Origin: an uncultured Acetatifactor sp.
GTDB lineage: Bacteria > Bacillota > Clostridia > Lachnospirales > Lachnospiraceae
Direction of reading: 5' to 3'
Length of the DNA: 64,000 nucleotides
Assembly (NCBI GenBank): GCA_910580225.1
Contig: CAJTXE010000014.1
Coordinates: forward strand, 1-64,000
Part shown: positions 40,983-50,553 of the stretch, piece after piece
Numbering within the stretch: position 1 is the stretch's first letter
Layout of the letters: each line of letters opens with the position of its first letter
Notes under the pieces: generated by a model
Seen by the model: only the letters and a program-made list of their open reading frames with translations
Database searches by the model: none
What the model was told of the DNA's origin: nothing
Position numbers and translations under genes: made by a program

Positions 40983-41498
40983 ATGAGCATGTTTTCTGCT
41001 TTTAATATTAATGCTACGGGAATGACCGCAGAGAGATACCGCATGGATGTCATTTCTGAGAATGTGGCAAATGCAAATACAACACGAACGGCGGACGGCA
41101 CTCCCTACCGGAGGAAAGTGGTTACTTTTGGAGAGAAAGTTAATCAGGCTTCTTTCAGTCATGTGCTGGGGCGGGAAGTACATATACATTCCACAGCCGG
41201 TACCGTTGGCAATACGAGCCATACACATAGGGTGGCACATACGCATACAAGGCAGGGGTACACCGGTGCAGGCGTCAAGGTGACGGGGCTGCATGAGGAT
41301 TTTGCCACGGAGATGAATCTGGTGTATGATCCGTCGCATCCCGACGCGGACGAGAACGGCTATGTAACCTATCCCAACGTGAACATCATTACTGAGATGA
41401 CCAATATGATAGATGCAAGTCGGGCTTATGAGGCGAATGCCACCGCTTTCAACGCTACCAAAGCAATTGTGCAGAGAGGGCTGGAGATCGGTTCCTGA
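40983..41498 (+). CDS. flgC: Flagellar basal-body rod protein FlgC
   Basis: Rod subunit, 171 aa. N-terminal AFNINATGMTAERYRMDVIS, the ENVANANT motif, and a C-terminal MTNMIDASRAYEANATAFNA helix typical of rod/hook proteins. Residues about 55-90 are His-rich (VHIHS, SHTHRVAHTHT), an odd feature compared with most FlgC. ATG after AGAGGAGCC. Confidence 0.96.
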   Translation: MSMFSAFNINATGMTAERYRMDVISENVANANTTRTADGTPYRRKVVTFGEKVNQASFSHVLGREVHIHSTAGTVGNTSHTHRVAHTHTRQGYTGAGVKVTGLHEDFATEMNLVYDPSHPDADENGYVTYPNVNIITEMTNMIDASRAYEANATAFNATKAIVQRGLEIGS

Positions 41499-41560
41499 CA
41501 GTAGAGAAAAGTGACAGCAGGTTTTTAGACGGATTTTGATCCAGGAAGGATATACATATT

Positions 41561-41905
41561 ATGGACTTAGCAGCAATTGCACCAGTGAATGGATTAAACG
41601 AGGTTTCAGGGGTGGCTTCTTCTGGACGGACTTCTTTTAGAGGGATTCTGACAGAAAAGGAAGACAGAGCAGAAGGTACTTTATTTGATTCTTTTTTAAA
41701 TTCCGCCATCAACAATATCAAGACAACAAATGAATATCTTTCTGATGCGGAGGATATGGAAATAAAGTTTGCACTGGGCGAGACGGAGAATGCCCATGAT
41801 TTGACAATCGCGCTGCAGAAGGCTTCCGCGGCTCTTCAGTATACAGTGGCAGTGAGAGATAAACTGCTGGATGCATACAAGGAACTGATGCAGATGCAGA
41901 TTTAA
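41561..41905 (+). CDS. fliE: Flagellar hook-basal body protein FliE
   Basis: Joins the MS-ring to the rod. 114 aa. The conserved C-terminal part (AHDLTIALQKASAALQYTV, then RDKLLDAYKELMQMQI) is clear; the N-terminal 40 residues are variable as in the family. ATG after CCAGGAAGGATA. 62 bp after flgC, 73 bp before fliF. Confidence 0.95.
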   Translation: MDLAAIAPVNGLNEVSGVASSGRTSFRGILTEKEDRAEGTLFDSFLNSAINNIKTTNEYLSDAEDMEIKFALGETENAHDLTIALQKASAALQYTVAVRDKLLDAYKELMQMQI

Positions 41906-41978
41906 AACTGGGTATTGTGCATGACCGCGGTGTTATGAGTTGGATTGAGGAATTAAGAATGACTAGGAGAGAAGTACC

Positions 41979-43586
41979 ATGGCTGACAAGCTAAAAGAGA
42001 TACCAGGAAAAATACTGGAGTGGTGGAATAAATTTACCAGCAGGCAGAAAACCATTATCATTATGATCACTGCTGCGGTTGCCTTCACCTTTGTCATCAT
42101 TGTATATACATTCACCAAACCTGATTACACCAGGCTTGGAACCTATGAGAATACCTCCACCGCGGCAAAGATTGTGGAGATTCTCGAGGGGGCAGGTATT
42201 ACCCACAAAGAATCTTCGGATGCATTGACTGTGGAAGTGCTCAGTGACCAGCTGGCTCAGGCAAAGATGGCCATTGCGTCAGAAGGTTATGTGCCGGATG
42301 ACCTGAAGTACCGTGACTATGTGGAAAGCAATATGTCCACAACAGCGGCAGACAGAAGGGGTCAGGAAACTGATTTTTATACAAACTATATAGAGAATAT
42401 GTTTTCCAAGGCCGCTAATGTCAAAGATGTGGATGTCATGTTGACCATGGCCGAGAATACAGGCAGGCTCAGTGAGACCAAGCAGGAATCACATGCATAC
42501 ATTCAGGCAACGGTCACTGACGAATTTACATCGGCCAATGCAAAGGCCATGGCGAAAGGTATCGCTACCTGTATCGGAAATGATACTACAGCAAATATCA
42601 CCATTGTAGACCAGAATTTCAATATACTGTTTGTCGGAGGGGAAGAGTATTCCGCCATGGGCGTTGCTGATTCTATCCAGGAACTGCAGAACCAGGCTTC
42701 CCTTTGGATGACGAATCAGGTAAAGAAAGTATTGCTGGGGACGAAACAGTATTCAATGATTGAGGTGGCAAGTCATCTGGATGTGGACTTTTCCAGTTAT
42801 ACCAGAGAGGTGACAGAATATTACACCAATACTGACGATCCCAACGGATACATTACTCATCAGGACCTTGTCAATTCCGAGACTACCAATAATGTAGAGG
42901 GGATTCCGGGAACGGATTCCAACGGAGGCAATTTGACAGACTATGAGAATCCGGATTATAACGGCGGATCCAGCTCTTACAGTGAGTCAGCCACGGATTA
43001 TCGGCAGAATGTATCCAATACGGTGACCAATGGACCGGCAGGGAGCATCAATTACAGTAATTCGTCGCTGTCCGTATCCATGATCTGTTATCGGGAGTAT
43101 GATGAGGAAAATGTGGAGAGGCAGGGGCTTCTGGACGGCATTACCTGGGAAGATTTCAAGGAAGCAAACAGGGAGAGCATTAAGAAGGAAGTGGATCCCG
43201 AATTTTTCCAGATGGTGGCGAATGCCAGTGGTATCAGTGAAGACAGAATTACCATTGTTGCGTATGAAGAACCACGCTTTTACGACAAGGAAGGCTTTGC
43301 TCTAAGTGCTACGGATATAACAAGCATTGTGATGATCATTTTGATTCTGGCATTGCTGGCATTTGTAATTTTGCGCAGTATGGGACCCAGGAAGAAGGCG
43401 GTGGAGGAAGAGGCGGAACTGCCCGTGGAGGAAATCCTGCAGTCCACGCAGCCGGAATCTACTGTGGAGGATATTGATCTGGAGGCCAAGTCCGAGACGC
43501 GTAAGATGGTGGAGAAATTTGTGGATGAGAATCCGGAAGCAGCGGCAAATCTGCTGCGGAACTGGTTGAACGAAGATTGGAATTAG
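41979..43586 (+). CDS. fliF: Flagellar MS-ring protein FliF
   Basis: Forms the membrane ring that carries rotor and export gate. 535 aa. Two membrane segments (about 24-45 and 443-463) bracket the periplasmic ring-building domains (with TRLGTYENTSTAAKIVEIL and SVQ-type FGGEEY region). A long Asn/Ser/Thr/Tyr-rich loop (about 300-350) is variable in the family. The C-terminal cytoplasmic tail (VEKFVDENPEAAANLLRNWL) is the FliG-binding segment. ATG after AGGAGAGAAG; 15 bp before fliG. Confidence 0.97.
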   Translation: MADKLKEIPGKILEWWNKFTSRQKTIIIMITAAVAFTFVIIVYTFTKPDYTRLGTYENTSTAAKIVEILEGAGITHKESSDALTVEVLSDQLAQAKMAIASEGYVPDDLKYRDYVESNMSTTAADRRGQETDFYTNYIENMFSKAANVKDVDVMLTMAENTGRLSETKQESHAYIQATVTDEFTSANAKAMAKGIATCIGNDTTANITIVDQNFNILFVGGEEYSAMGVADSIQELQNQASLWMTNQVKKVLLGTKQYSMIEVASHLDVDFSSYTREVTEYYTNTDDPNGYITHQDLVNSETTNNVEGIPGTDSNGGNLTDYENPDYNGGSSSYSESATDYRQNVSNTVTNGPAGSINYSNSSLSVSMICYREYDEENVERQGLLDGITWEDFKEANRESIKKEVDPEFFQMVANASGISEDRITIVAYEEPRFYDKEGFALSATDITSIVMIILILALLAFVILRSMGPRKKAVEEEAELPVEEILQSTQPESTVEDIDLEAKSETRKMVEKFVDENPEAAANLLRNWLNEDWN

Positions 43587-43601
43587 TGAGGTACATACAC
43601 C

Positions 43602-44624
43602 ATGCCAAAGACTGCAGCAAACGAAGCAGGGATGAAGGGAATTCAAAGAGCGGCGATTCTACTGATCTCCCTGGGGCCGGAGCGTTCTGCCGGTATCTTT
43701 AAACATTTAAAAGAAGAAGAAATAGAGGAGCTGACGCTGGAGATTGCCAACACAAGAAGTGTGACTCCGCAGGTGAAGGAAGAAGTAATCAACGAGTTCT
43801 ATGAGGTATGTCTGGCACAGCAGTATATTGCAGAGGGCGGTATCGGCTATGCCAAGGATTTGTTGGAGAAGGCGCTGGGTTCCGAGAAGGCCATGGATGT
43901 GATCGGAAAACTGACAGCATCGCTGCAGGTGAAGCCTTTCGAATTTGTGCGTAAGACAGATGCAACACAGCTGATCAACTTTATTCAGGACGAACATCCC
44001 CAGACAGTTGCTCTGATTCTGTCTTATTTGGCGCCACAGCAGGCAGCTCAGGTGGTATCGGCTCTGCCGCCGGAAAAACAGGCAGATGTGGCAAGACGTA
44101 TAGCCGTTATGGACCGTACCAGTCCCGAGATCATCAAGGAGGTGGAGAAGGTGCTGGAATCCAAGCTTGCAAGCCTTGTAAACCAGGATTATACCATCAT
44201 TGGCGGTGTGGATGCTGTTGTGGAGATCCTGAATACGGTGGATCGGGGGACGGAGCGTCATATTATGGAGACTCTGGAAGTGGAAGTACCCGAACTGGCG
44301 GAAGAGATCAGAAAGAAAATGTTTGTATTCGAAGATATTCTGCTTCTGGACGACAGAGCGATACAGCGCGTGCTGCGTGATGTGGAGAATAATGATCTGT
44401 CAGTGGCTTTGAAGAACGCCAATGAAGAAGTAAAGAATACGATATTCAACAATGTATCCAAACGTCTGGCTGTCATGATTAAAGAGGATATGGATTTCAT
44501 GGGACCTGTGCGTATGAAGGATGTGGAAGAAGCACAACAGAAGATTGTCAATATCATCCGTAAACTGGAAGATGCGGGTGAGATCGTAATATCCAGAGGC
44601 GGAGGTGACGAGATCGTTGTCTAG
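43602..44624 (+). CDS. fliG: Flagellar motor switch protein FliG
   Basis: Rotor protein that touches the stator. 340 aa, the normal length. N-terminal FliF-binding domain (GIQRAAILLISLGPERSAG), the middle ARM domain with EHPQTVALILSYL, and the C-terminal torque helix with the charged residues of DRAIQRVLRDVENNDLSVAL. ATG 43602 with GTGAGGT about 10 nt upstream. The end overlaps the fliH start by 8 bp. Confidence 0.97.
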   Translation: MPKTAANEAGMKGIQRAAILLISLGPERSAGIFKHLKEEEIEELTLEIANTRSVTPQVKEEVINEFYEVCLAQQYIAEGGIGYAKDLLEKALGSEKAMDVIGKLTASLQVKPFEFVRKTDATQLINFIQDEHPQTVALILSYLAPQQAAQVVSALPPEKQADVARRIAVMDRTSPEIIKEVEKVLESKLASLVNQDYTIIGGVDAVVEILNTVDRGTERHIMETLEVEVPELAEEIRKKMFVFEDILLLDDRAIQRVLRDVENNDLSVALKNANEEVKNTIFNNVSKRLAVMIKEDMDFMGPVRMKDVEEAQQKIVNIIRKLEDAGEIVISRGGGDEIVV

Positions 44625-45456
44625 TAATCTGCTGAAACATTTTGTTACGACATTGCCTGCACAAGAAGAAAAACGGGTTATTAACAGCAATGATCTGGTA
44701 AGGAAGCGTCTGGAAAAGCTGACACAGACGCGGGAATATACCGGAGAAGAGGGTGGTTTTATATCAGGTCTGGTTCCGGCGGAAGTTTTGGAGGGACCGG
44801 AAGACGGAGGGAATCTCATCAAGGCGCAGGATGAGGCGAAAGAGATTCTGGAACAGGCGAAGGCGGAAGCGGACAGTTTGCTGGCAGAAGCCCGGGCTGA
44901 GGCGGAGCACATCCGCAGAGAAGCCATGGCTGAGGCGGAAGCGGAGAAGGTACAGGTACTTAGCGAGGCCAGACAGCAGGGATACAATGAAGGGCTGGTG
45001 AAGGCACAGGCACATGAAGGAGCCATGGAGCAGGAATATCTTGAGCGGGCCCGTATTCTGGAGGAATCCTACCAACAGCAGACGGATATTTTGGAGCCTA
45101 GATTTGTGGATATCATAACCGGTATTTATGAGCATGTTTTTAATGTGGAACTTTCCTCCTATCGTGAGATGTTGTCCTATCTGATAAACACGGTATTGCA
45201 TAATTTGGAAGGAAGCCGCAGTTTTATCATACATGTGTCAAAGGAAGATTATGCCTATGTAAGTATGCAGAAGAAGCAGATGCTGGCAGGCATTGTTTCG
45301 GAGAATACAAGCGTGGATGTGGTAGAGGACCTGACGCTTAACAAAAATGATTGTATGATTGAAACCGAGAACGGCATTTTTGACTGCGGACTGGGTACTC
45401 AGTTGTCAGAGCTGAAGCGTCGGCTGATGTTGCTGGCGTGGTCCCAGGAAACATAG
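44617..45456 (+). CDS. fliH: Flagellar export assembly protein FliH
   Basis: Binds and restrains the FliI ATPase. 279 aa if TTG 44617 is the start, which sits 8 nt after a perfect GGAGGTGA; GTG 44605 would lie within that site. The long Ala/Glu/Arg coiled coil (about 75-150, with AEAREQ-like AEADSLLAEARAEAEHI) contains the GxxxG-like/Ala-rich heptads of the family. A C-terminal FliH/HrpE domain (about 160-270) follows. Overlaps the fliG stop. Confidence 0.9.
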   Translation: MSSNLLKHFVTTLPAQEEKRVINSNDLVRKRLEKLTQTREYTGEEGGFISGLVPAEVLEGPEDGGNLIKAQDEAKEILEQAKAEADSLLAEARAEAEHIRREAMAEAEAEKVQVLSEARQQGYNEGLVKAQAHEGAMEQEYLERARILEESYQQQTDILEPRFVDIITGIYEHVFNVELSSYREMLSYLINTVLHNLEGSRSFIIHVSKEDYAYVSMQKKQMLAGIVSENTSVDVVEDLTLNKNDCMIETENGIFDCGLGTQLSELKRRLMLLAWSQET

Positions 45457-45498
45457 AAAAGAAACAGGGAAAATGAAGATTCCGAAGGAGGAATTTTT

Positions 45499-46815
45499 TT
45501 GCGGTCAGTAGAAGTGGATTTCGCAAAATATAATAGAGTTACCGAGCAGATCTTTTACCGGAAGAAGGGAAAAGTAGTCAATGTGGTGGGACTTACCATT
45601 GAGTCTGCCGGTCCGGATGCGAAACTGGGGGATATCTGTCAGATCGTGCCGGAGGGAGCAGGCAGTCCGATTTTGGCAGAGGTGGTGGGTTTCAAGGACA
45701 GGAAGACATTGCTGATGCCATATGACTCCGTGGATGGCATTGCGGTGGGATGTATTGTGGAGAATACGGATGCTCCGCTTCTGGTAACAGTCAGTGACGA
45801 TGTTCTTGGAAAGACATTGAATGGACTGGGACTGCCGGTAGACGGGACAGAAATTGAAGGTGTGCCCTATTTGGTGGAGGCCACACCGCCGGATCCGCTC
45901 AGCAGGAAGATTATAGATGAGGTGCTTCCGCTGGGGGTAAAAGCGGTGGATGGCCTGATTACTGTGGGGAAAGGACAGAGAATCGGTATCTTTGCGGGTT
46001 CCGGTGTGGGAAAGTCAACTCTTATGGGTATGTTTGCCAGAAATACCAAGGCGGATATTAACGTTATTGCGTTGATTGGAGAACGGGGACGTGAGGTGCG
46101 GGAATTTATAGAACGGGATCTGGGAGAAGAAGGCATGGGCCGGTCTGTGATAGTGGTGGCTACTTCAGACCGACCTGCCCTGGAGAGAAATAAAGCAGCC
46201 AAGACAGCTACGGCCATTGCAGAATATTTCAGGGACAGGGGGAAGGATGTTCTTTTGATGATGGACTCTCTGACCCGTTTTTCTATGGCGCAGAGGGAGA
46301 TCGGACTGGCGAGAGGGGAACCGCCTGTGACCAGAGGGTATCCGCCCAGTGTATATTCGGAAATGCCGAAACTGTTGGAGAGAGCAGGCTGTGCGGAGAG
46401 GGGATCTATCACCGGACTGTATACGGTATTGGTAGATGGTGATGATTTTAATGAACCCATTACGGATACAGCCAGGAGTATCCTGGACGGTCATATTATG
46501 TTGGACAGAAAGCTGGGCCATAAGAATCATTATCCGGCTATTGATATCCTGCAGAGTATTTCCAGGTGTATGAGCCAGATTGCTTCCCGGGAGCACAAGC
46601 AGGCGGCCGGAAAGCTGAAGAATGTGGTTGCCACATACAATGAGGCGGAGGATCTGATTAATATTGGTGCTTACAAAAGCGGCAGTAACCCGTCTATTGA
46701 TTATGCGATTTCCAGGATTGAGGCGGTTAACCAGTTCCTGTGTCAGGATGTAGATGAGAAGTTCAGCTTTGAAGACAGTGTCAGTATGCTGGGGCGGCTG
46801 TTTGAACAGAGATAA
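45499..46815 (+). CDS. fliI: Flagellum-specific ATPase FliI
   Basis: Powers unfolding and docking of export substrates. 438 aa. F1-like core with Walker A GIFAGSGVGKST (about 170), GERGREVREF, Walker B VLLMMDSLTRF, and the FliI segment REIGLARGEPPVTRGYPPS. The start is TTG 45499 with GGAGG 8 nt upstream. fliJ follows after 24 bp. Confidence 0.97.
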   Translation: MRSVEVDFAKYNRVTEQIFYRKKGKVVNVVGLTIESAGPDAKLGDICQIVPEGAGSPILAEVVGFKDRKTLLMPYDSVDGIAVGCIVENTDAPLLVTVSDDVLGKTLNGLGLPVDGTEIEGVPYLVEATPPDPLSRKIIDEVLPLGVKAVDGLITVGKGQRIGIFAGSGVGKSTLMGMFARNTKADINVIALIGERGREVREFIERDLGEEGMGRSVIVVATSDRPALERNKAAKTATAIAEYFRDRGKDVLLMMDSLTRFSMAQREIGLARGEPPVTRGYPPSVYSEMPKLLERAGCAERGSITGLYTVLVDGDDFNEPITDTARSILDGHIMLDRKLGHKNHYPAIDILQSISRCMSQIASREHKQAAGKLKNVVATYNEAEDLINIGAYKSGSNPSIDYAISRIEAVNQFLCQDVDEKFSFEDSVSMLGRLFEQR

Positions 46816-46839
46816 GAGGCAGACAGCAGGGAGGACAGG

Positions 46840-47313
46840 ATGGCAAGATTTCGATATTCCATGCAGAATATTCTGAATATCAAGCTGAAGCTGGAGACTT
46901 TGGCAAAGCAGGAGTTTTCCGCGGCCAAGGCAGCACTGGATGAGGAAAAAGAGTGTTTGCAGGGGCTGGTGGACAGAAAGTCCGGATATGAGCAGGAGTC
47001 GGAACGGTTGTTATCCGGCAGACTGGATCTGCGGAAAATCGAGGAGAATAAAATGGCGGTCCGCTGTATGGAGGATTACATAATCAGACAGCAGGTGAAC
47101 GTGGACAAAGCAGAGCGGAAGCTGCAGGAAGCAATTGAGCAGCTCACGAAAGTACGGATAGAGCGGAAAACCCATGAGACACTGAAAGAAAAAGCTTTTG
47201 ACGAATTCCTGATGGAGGAGAAGCGGCAGGAGAGCAAGGAGATAGACCAGTTGACCAGTTATACCTATGGACAGCGCAGGAATATAGAGAGTGTAGAGCA
47301 AAAACCCGCCTGA
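46840..47313 (+). CDS. fliJ: Flagellar export chaperone FliJ
   Basis: 157 aa, almost entirely helical and highly charged; an antiparallel coiled coil as in FliJ. The N-terminal block FRYSMQNILNIKLKLE and position between fliI and a MotE-like gene support the call. FliJ inserts in the FliI ring and helps escort late substrates. ATG after GGGAGGACAGG. Confidence 0.92.
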   Translation: MARFRYSMQNILNIKLKLETLAKQEFSAAKAALDEEKECLQGLVDRKSGYEQESERLLSGRLDLRKIEENKMAVRCMEDYIIRQQVNVDKAERKLQEAIEQLTKVRIERKTHETLKEKAFDEFLMEEKRQESKEIDQLTSYTYGQRRNIESVEQKPA

Positions 47314-47362
47314 CTTCAGACTGGAGGATGGGGAGAACGGGATTTTGCCTGGGAGATGACAT

Positions 47363-48226
47363 ATGGCTAAGGATTTAAGTACTCTGGCTGCTGCGGCAGA
47401 AGAAGAAAAAGCGAGATTAAGAGAAGAAAAAAAGCAGTTTAAGCAGGAGCAGAGGGCACAGAAAAAAGAGGCAAAGCGCAGGGCGGCAGAGATTGCAAAA
47501 CAGGAAGAGGCTCTGGGCGAAGAGGGAGGCAATGGGTTGGTGACCTTTTTTGCCACTCTTTTGATTGTAGCGTTGTGGATTGCAGTAGCCTGTGTTGTGG
47601 TCAAAATGGATGTAGGCGGTTTCGGCAGCAATGTGTTAGCCCCTATTCTGAAAGATGTGCCTGTTGTAAACAGGATATTGCCGTCCGCGGCACCGGCCAT
47701 GGAAAATACGGATTCGGAAGGGTATGGCGGGTATGCCAGCCTGGAGGAAGCTGTGGATTATATCAAACAGCTGGAATTGGAGCTGGAGAGGGAACAGACT
47801 GCTTCCAATGCGAAAAATACGGAGGTGGAGGCTCTGAAAGCTGAAGTCCTGCGTTTGCAGGAATTTGAGCAGCGACAGGTGGAGTTTCAGCGTATCAAGA
47901 CAGAGTTTTATGAGGAAGTGGCGAATCTGGATCCGGAAGGTTTGCTGAAGTATTATGAATCCATGGATCCTACCACAATGGAATATATTGCGAAGCAGAT
48001 TGCCGTTCAGGAACAGAGAAAGGAAGATCTTGACAATTATATTCAGACCTTTGCCAAGATGAAGCCCAAGTCGGCAGCGAAAATGTTTGAGGCCATGAGT
48101 GACCGACTGGAGTTGGTGGCCGAGATTCTGGAGGCCATGACAGTAGAGCAGAGGGCGGATATTATGAACGTTATTGATACGGAACTGGGCGCCAAGCTGG
48201 TCAAGATGATGCACCCGGACTCTTAA
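47363..48226 (+). CDS. MotE/YlxF-like flagellar protein
   Basis: 287 aa. A charged cytoplasmic coiled coil (about 10-50), one membrane segment (about 60-82), then an extracellular coiled coil (about 125-185) and a C-terminal MgtE_N-like helical domain (PKSAAKMFEAMSDRLELVAE, then ILEAMTVEQRADIMNVID). This is the layout of YlxF/MotE, found between fliJ and fliK in Bacillus. MotE is a chaperone for the stator protein MotC in other bacteria; the role here is inferred. Confidence 0.85.
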   Translation: MAKDLSTLAAAAEEEKARLREEKKQFKQEQRAQKKEAKRRAAEIAKQEEALGEEGGNGLVTFFATLLIVALWIAVACVVVKMDVGGFGSNVLAPILKDVPVVNRILPSAAPAMENTDSEGYGGYASLEEAVDYIKQLELELEREQTASNAKNTEVEALKAEVLRLQEFEQRQVEFQRIKTEFYEEVANLDPEGLLKYYESMDPTTMEYIAKQIAVQEQRKEDLDNYIQTFAKMKPKSAAKMFEAMSDRLELVAEILEAMTVEQRADIMNVIDTELGAKLVKMMHPDS

Positions 48227-48243
48227 GGGGGCAGTAATTTATC

Positions 48244-48282
48244 CGATATATATAGGGGGGAAAAGATTCCCGCATATATATA
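48244..48282 (+). other. AT/GC hairpin between the motE-like gene and fliK
   Basis: ATATATATAGGG and CCCGCATATATAT (within 48244-48282) can pair around an AAAAGATT-type loop. It has a short gap and no T run, so it is an intra-operon structure rather than a terminator. Confidence 0.35.
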
Positions 48283-48308
48283 AATATTTTGAAGAAAGGA
48301 GGTTGGAG

Positions 48309-49733
48309 ATGACTGGTACAGTTGTAAAGGATGTAGGTTCTGCTTTGCTGAAACAGACATTTTCCGTCAGCGGCAAAGGTACCGCAGGCAACGGAGGATT
48401 TCAGAAAGTCTGGAGCAGTCAGATGAGCAGGAATGTCTCGGACGGTGCCGCCGGCAAAAGCAATGCACAGAAGTGGAATGAGACTCTGCAGCAGCCTGGC
48501 AAAAGCGTTTCCGGGGAGAAGCAGACAGACACCGCCGGAAAACCGGAAGAAGTGCAGCAGCTGAAGTCGGAAGCCGCTTCAGAGAAATCAAAATCTGACA
48601 GTACTGTTTCAGAGGACACAAATTTGCCTGAGACAGAAGCCGGGACGGGCGAAGAATCACTTCAGGCAATGGAAGTTCTGGGAACGGCAGCGGTGAAGCT
48701 TATGGAACAGATCTGTGAAGTATTCGGTGTAACCATGGAAGAGCTGCAGGCGGCAATGGATACGCTGGGGATAGGGCAGACGGATTTGCTGAATGCATCG
48801 GCGCTGAAAGGACTGATGTTGGAATTGGGCGGTGCGCAGGATGCATATGCACTGCTTACGGACAGTGTGTTGTATGATAATTACCAAACCATGCTGGGAA
48901 AGCTGGAAGAGGTGCTGAATGAGGTCGCTGCTGAACTGGGGGCAGACCCGGAAGTACTGTCCGGTATATTGAAAGACAGTAGTGTGCAGGAGAGTTCTGA
49001 TCCGGAGCTTTTGAACTACAGGCAGGATGGCTCGGCTGAGGATATGGCGGTAACCGCGGAAGGAAACGGAGGGCTGTATTCCGATATGGGAAAAGCAGCC
49101 CGAGAGGAACAGACAGCGGCGGAGCAGAACGGCGGAACACAGGAGCACAATGAAAAATCGACTGCGGACCGTGGGCAGGGCAGAGAACAAGCCAATTTTT
49201 TTGTTCAGGATTTTAGAGAGACAGTGTTTCGGCCGGAATTACAGCAGGTACAGGAAGCAGCGGGAGAGAATCCATGGAGCAATTCTTCCAGGGAGATTAT
49301 GGATCAGATTTTGGATTACATGAAATTGAATCTCCAAACGGACAGTACGAGTCTGGAGATGCAGCTGCATCCGGCAAGTCTGGGGACACTGCAGGTACAG
49401 ATTGCTTCCAAAGGGGGCGTTGTGACGGCAAACTTCATTACTCAGAACGAGGCGGTAAAAGTGGCGCTTGAAAGCCAGATGCTGCAGCTGCGGGAACAGT
49501 TTGAGGAACAGGGTGTCAAGGTGGAGGCAATAGAAGTTACCGTGCAGACACATGAATTCGAGCAGAATCTGGAACAGGGCAGAGGCAGAAGCCAGAAGGA
49601 ACCGGGAAGCCGCCGCCGCACCAGAAGGCTTGGTGCAGGAAGTATACTTGCTGCTGATGTTTCTGAAGCACAGGAGAATCTGGCAGATGACATGATGGCG
49701 GCCGGAGGAAGTACCGTGAGTTTCACCGCATGA
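48309..49733 (+). CDS. fliK: Flagellar hook-length control protein FliK
   Basis: 474 aa from ATG 48309 (AAAGGAGG 6 nt upstream; TTG 48303 possible). The N-terminal two thirds is low-complexity, Glu/Gln/Ser/Thr-rich and variable, as expected of the molecular ruler. The C-terminal domain (about 335-425) is conserved: LQLHPASLGTLQVQI, then VVTANFITQNEAVKVALE, then LREQFEEQGVKV. A basic RRR-rich tail follows. Measures the hook and switches export to filament proteins. Confidence 0.93.
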   Translation: MTGTVVKDVGSALLKQTFSVSGKGTAGNGGFQKVWSSQMSRNVSDGAAGKSNAQKWNETLQQPGKSVSGEKQTDTAGKPEEVQQLKSEAASEKSKSDSTVSEDTNLPETEAGTGEESLQAMEVLGTAAVKLMEQICEVFGVTMEELQAAMDTLGIGQTDLLNASALKGLMLELGGAQDAYALLTDSVLYDNYQTMLGKLEEVLNEVAAELGADPEVLSGILKDSSVQESSDPELLNYRQDGSAEDMAVTAEGNGGLYSDMGKAAREEQTAAEQNGGTQEHNEKSTADRGQGREQANFFVQDFRETVFRPELQQVQEAAGENPWSNSSREIMDQILDYMKLNLQTDSTSLEMQLHPASLGTLQVQIASKGGVVTANFITQNEAVKVALESQMLQLREQFEEQGVKVEAIEVTVQTHEFEQNLEQGRGRSQKEPGSRRRTRRLGAGSILAADVSEAQENLADDMMAAGGSTVSFTA

Positions 49734-49807
49734 GTATGGTATTTTGACTGAATCAAAGAAAGACAGGAAATCAATCAATTTATACAAATGTAGAAAGGAG
49801 ATAAGAT

Positions 49808-50536
49808 ATGGCATTAATGGCACCCGTGGAGAACGGGACGGTTTTGGAGACAGAATCACAGAAGTCTTTAAAAAAAGAGATGGCTGCCAGTAAGAACGGT
49901 ATGGACAAAGACGCATTTCTTCAGCTGTTGGTGGCTCAGATGCAGTATCAGGATCCGCTGCAGCCCACTTCCAACACGGAGTTTATTTCCCAGTATGCAC
50001 AGTTTTCCCAGGTGGAACAGATGCAGAATCTGGCATCCACATCGGAACTGGCCAGAGCCACATCCTTGGTGGGAGAGCATGTCTATGTCAAGACTACCGG
50101 TTCGGATGGAGAACCCAAGTATATCTATGGTAAAGTGGATTATGTTGCGTATGAGAACAACAAAGCCTATGTTTCTATTGAAGAATCTTTATACTCTCTT
50201 GATGATGTAGATACTGTGGTAGATCTGGAATACAAGAATGCTTATGATAAGGCATATGATTTCACGACCAGGCTGAATAAGCTTCCGAATCCGACACGTG
50301 TGGATCTGTCCAATGCGGAGGAGATTGACGAACTGGAGAAGATCTACAACGAAATGACGGACTATGAGAAGAGCTTCATTGCTACAGAGACGGTTAAGAA
50401 TCTGAACAAATACGTCGAGAGGATCAAGGAACTCCGTGCCTCTGCTGAAGAAGGCGACAAGGAAGACGGGACGGAAGGCGGAGAGTCCGGGGAAGACACC
50501 GGTAGTCAGGAATCCGAAGGCGCTGGAAAAGCATAA
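49808..50536 (+). CDS. flgD: Flagellar hook assembly (scaffold) protein FlgD
   Basis: 242 aa. Conserved N-terminus MDKDAFLQLLVAQMQYQDPL, then SNTEFISQYAQFSQVEQM. The FlgD Ig-like part is short (about 75-130, ARATSLVGEHVYVKTTGS). A Lys/Glu-rich helical region and an acidic Gly/Glu/Ser tail end the protein, longer than in Bacillus FlgD. ATG after GAAAGGAGATAAG. Caps the growing hook. Confidence 0.93.
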   Translation: MALMAPVENGTVLETESQKSLKKEMAASKNGMDKDAFLQLLVAQMQYQDPLQPTSNTEFISQYAQFSQVEQMQNLASTSELARATSLVGEHVYVKTTGSDGEPKYIYGKVDYVAYENNKAYVSIEESLYSLDDVDTVVDLEYKNAYDKAYDFTTRLNKLPNPTRVDLSNAEEIDELEKIYNEMTDYEKSFIATETVKNLNKYVERIKELRASAEEGDKEDGTEGGESGEDTGSQESEGAGKA

Positions 50537-50553
50537 AGAAGGAGTTTACAGGG

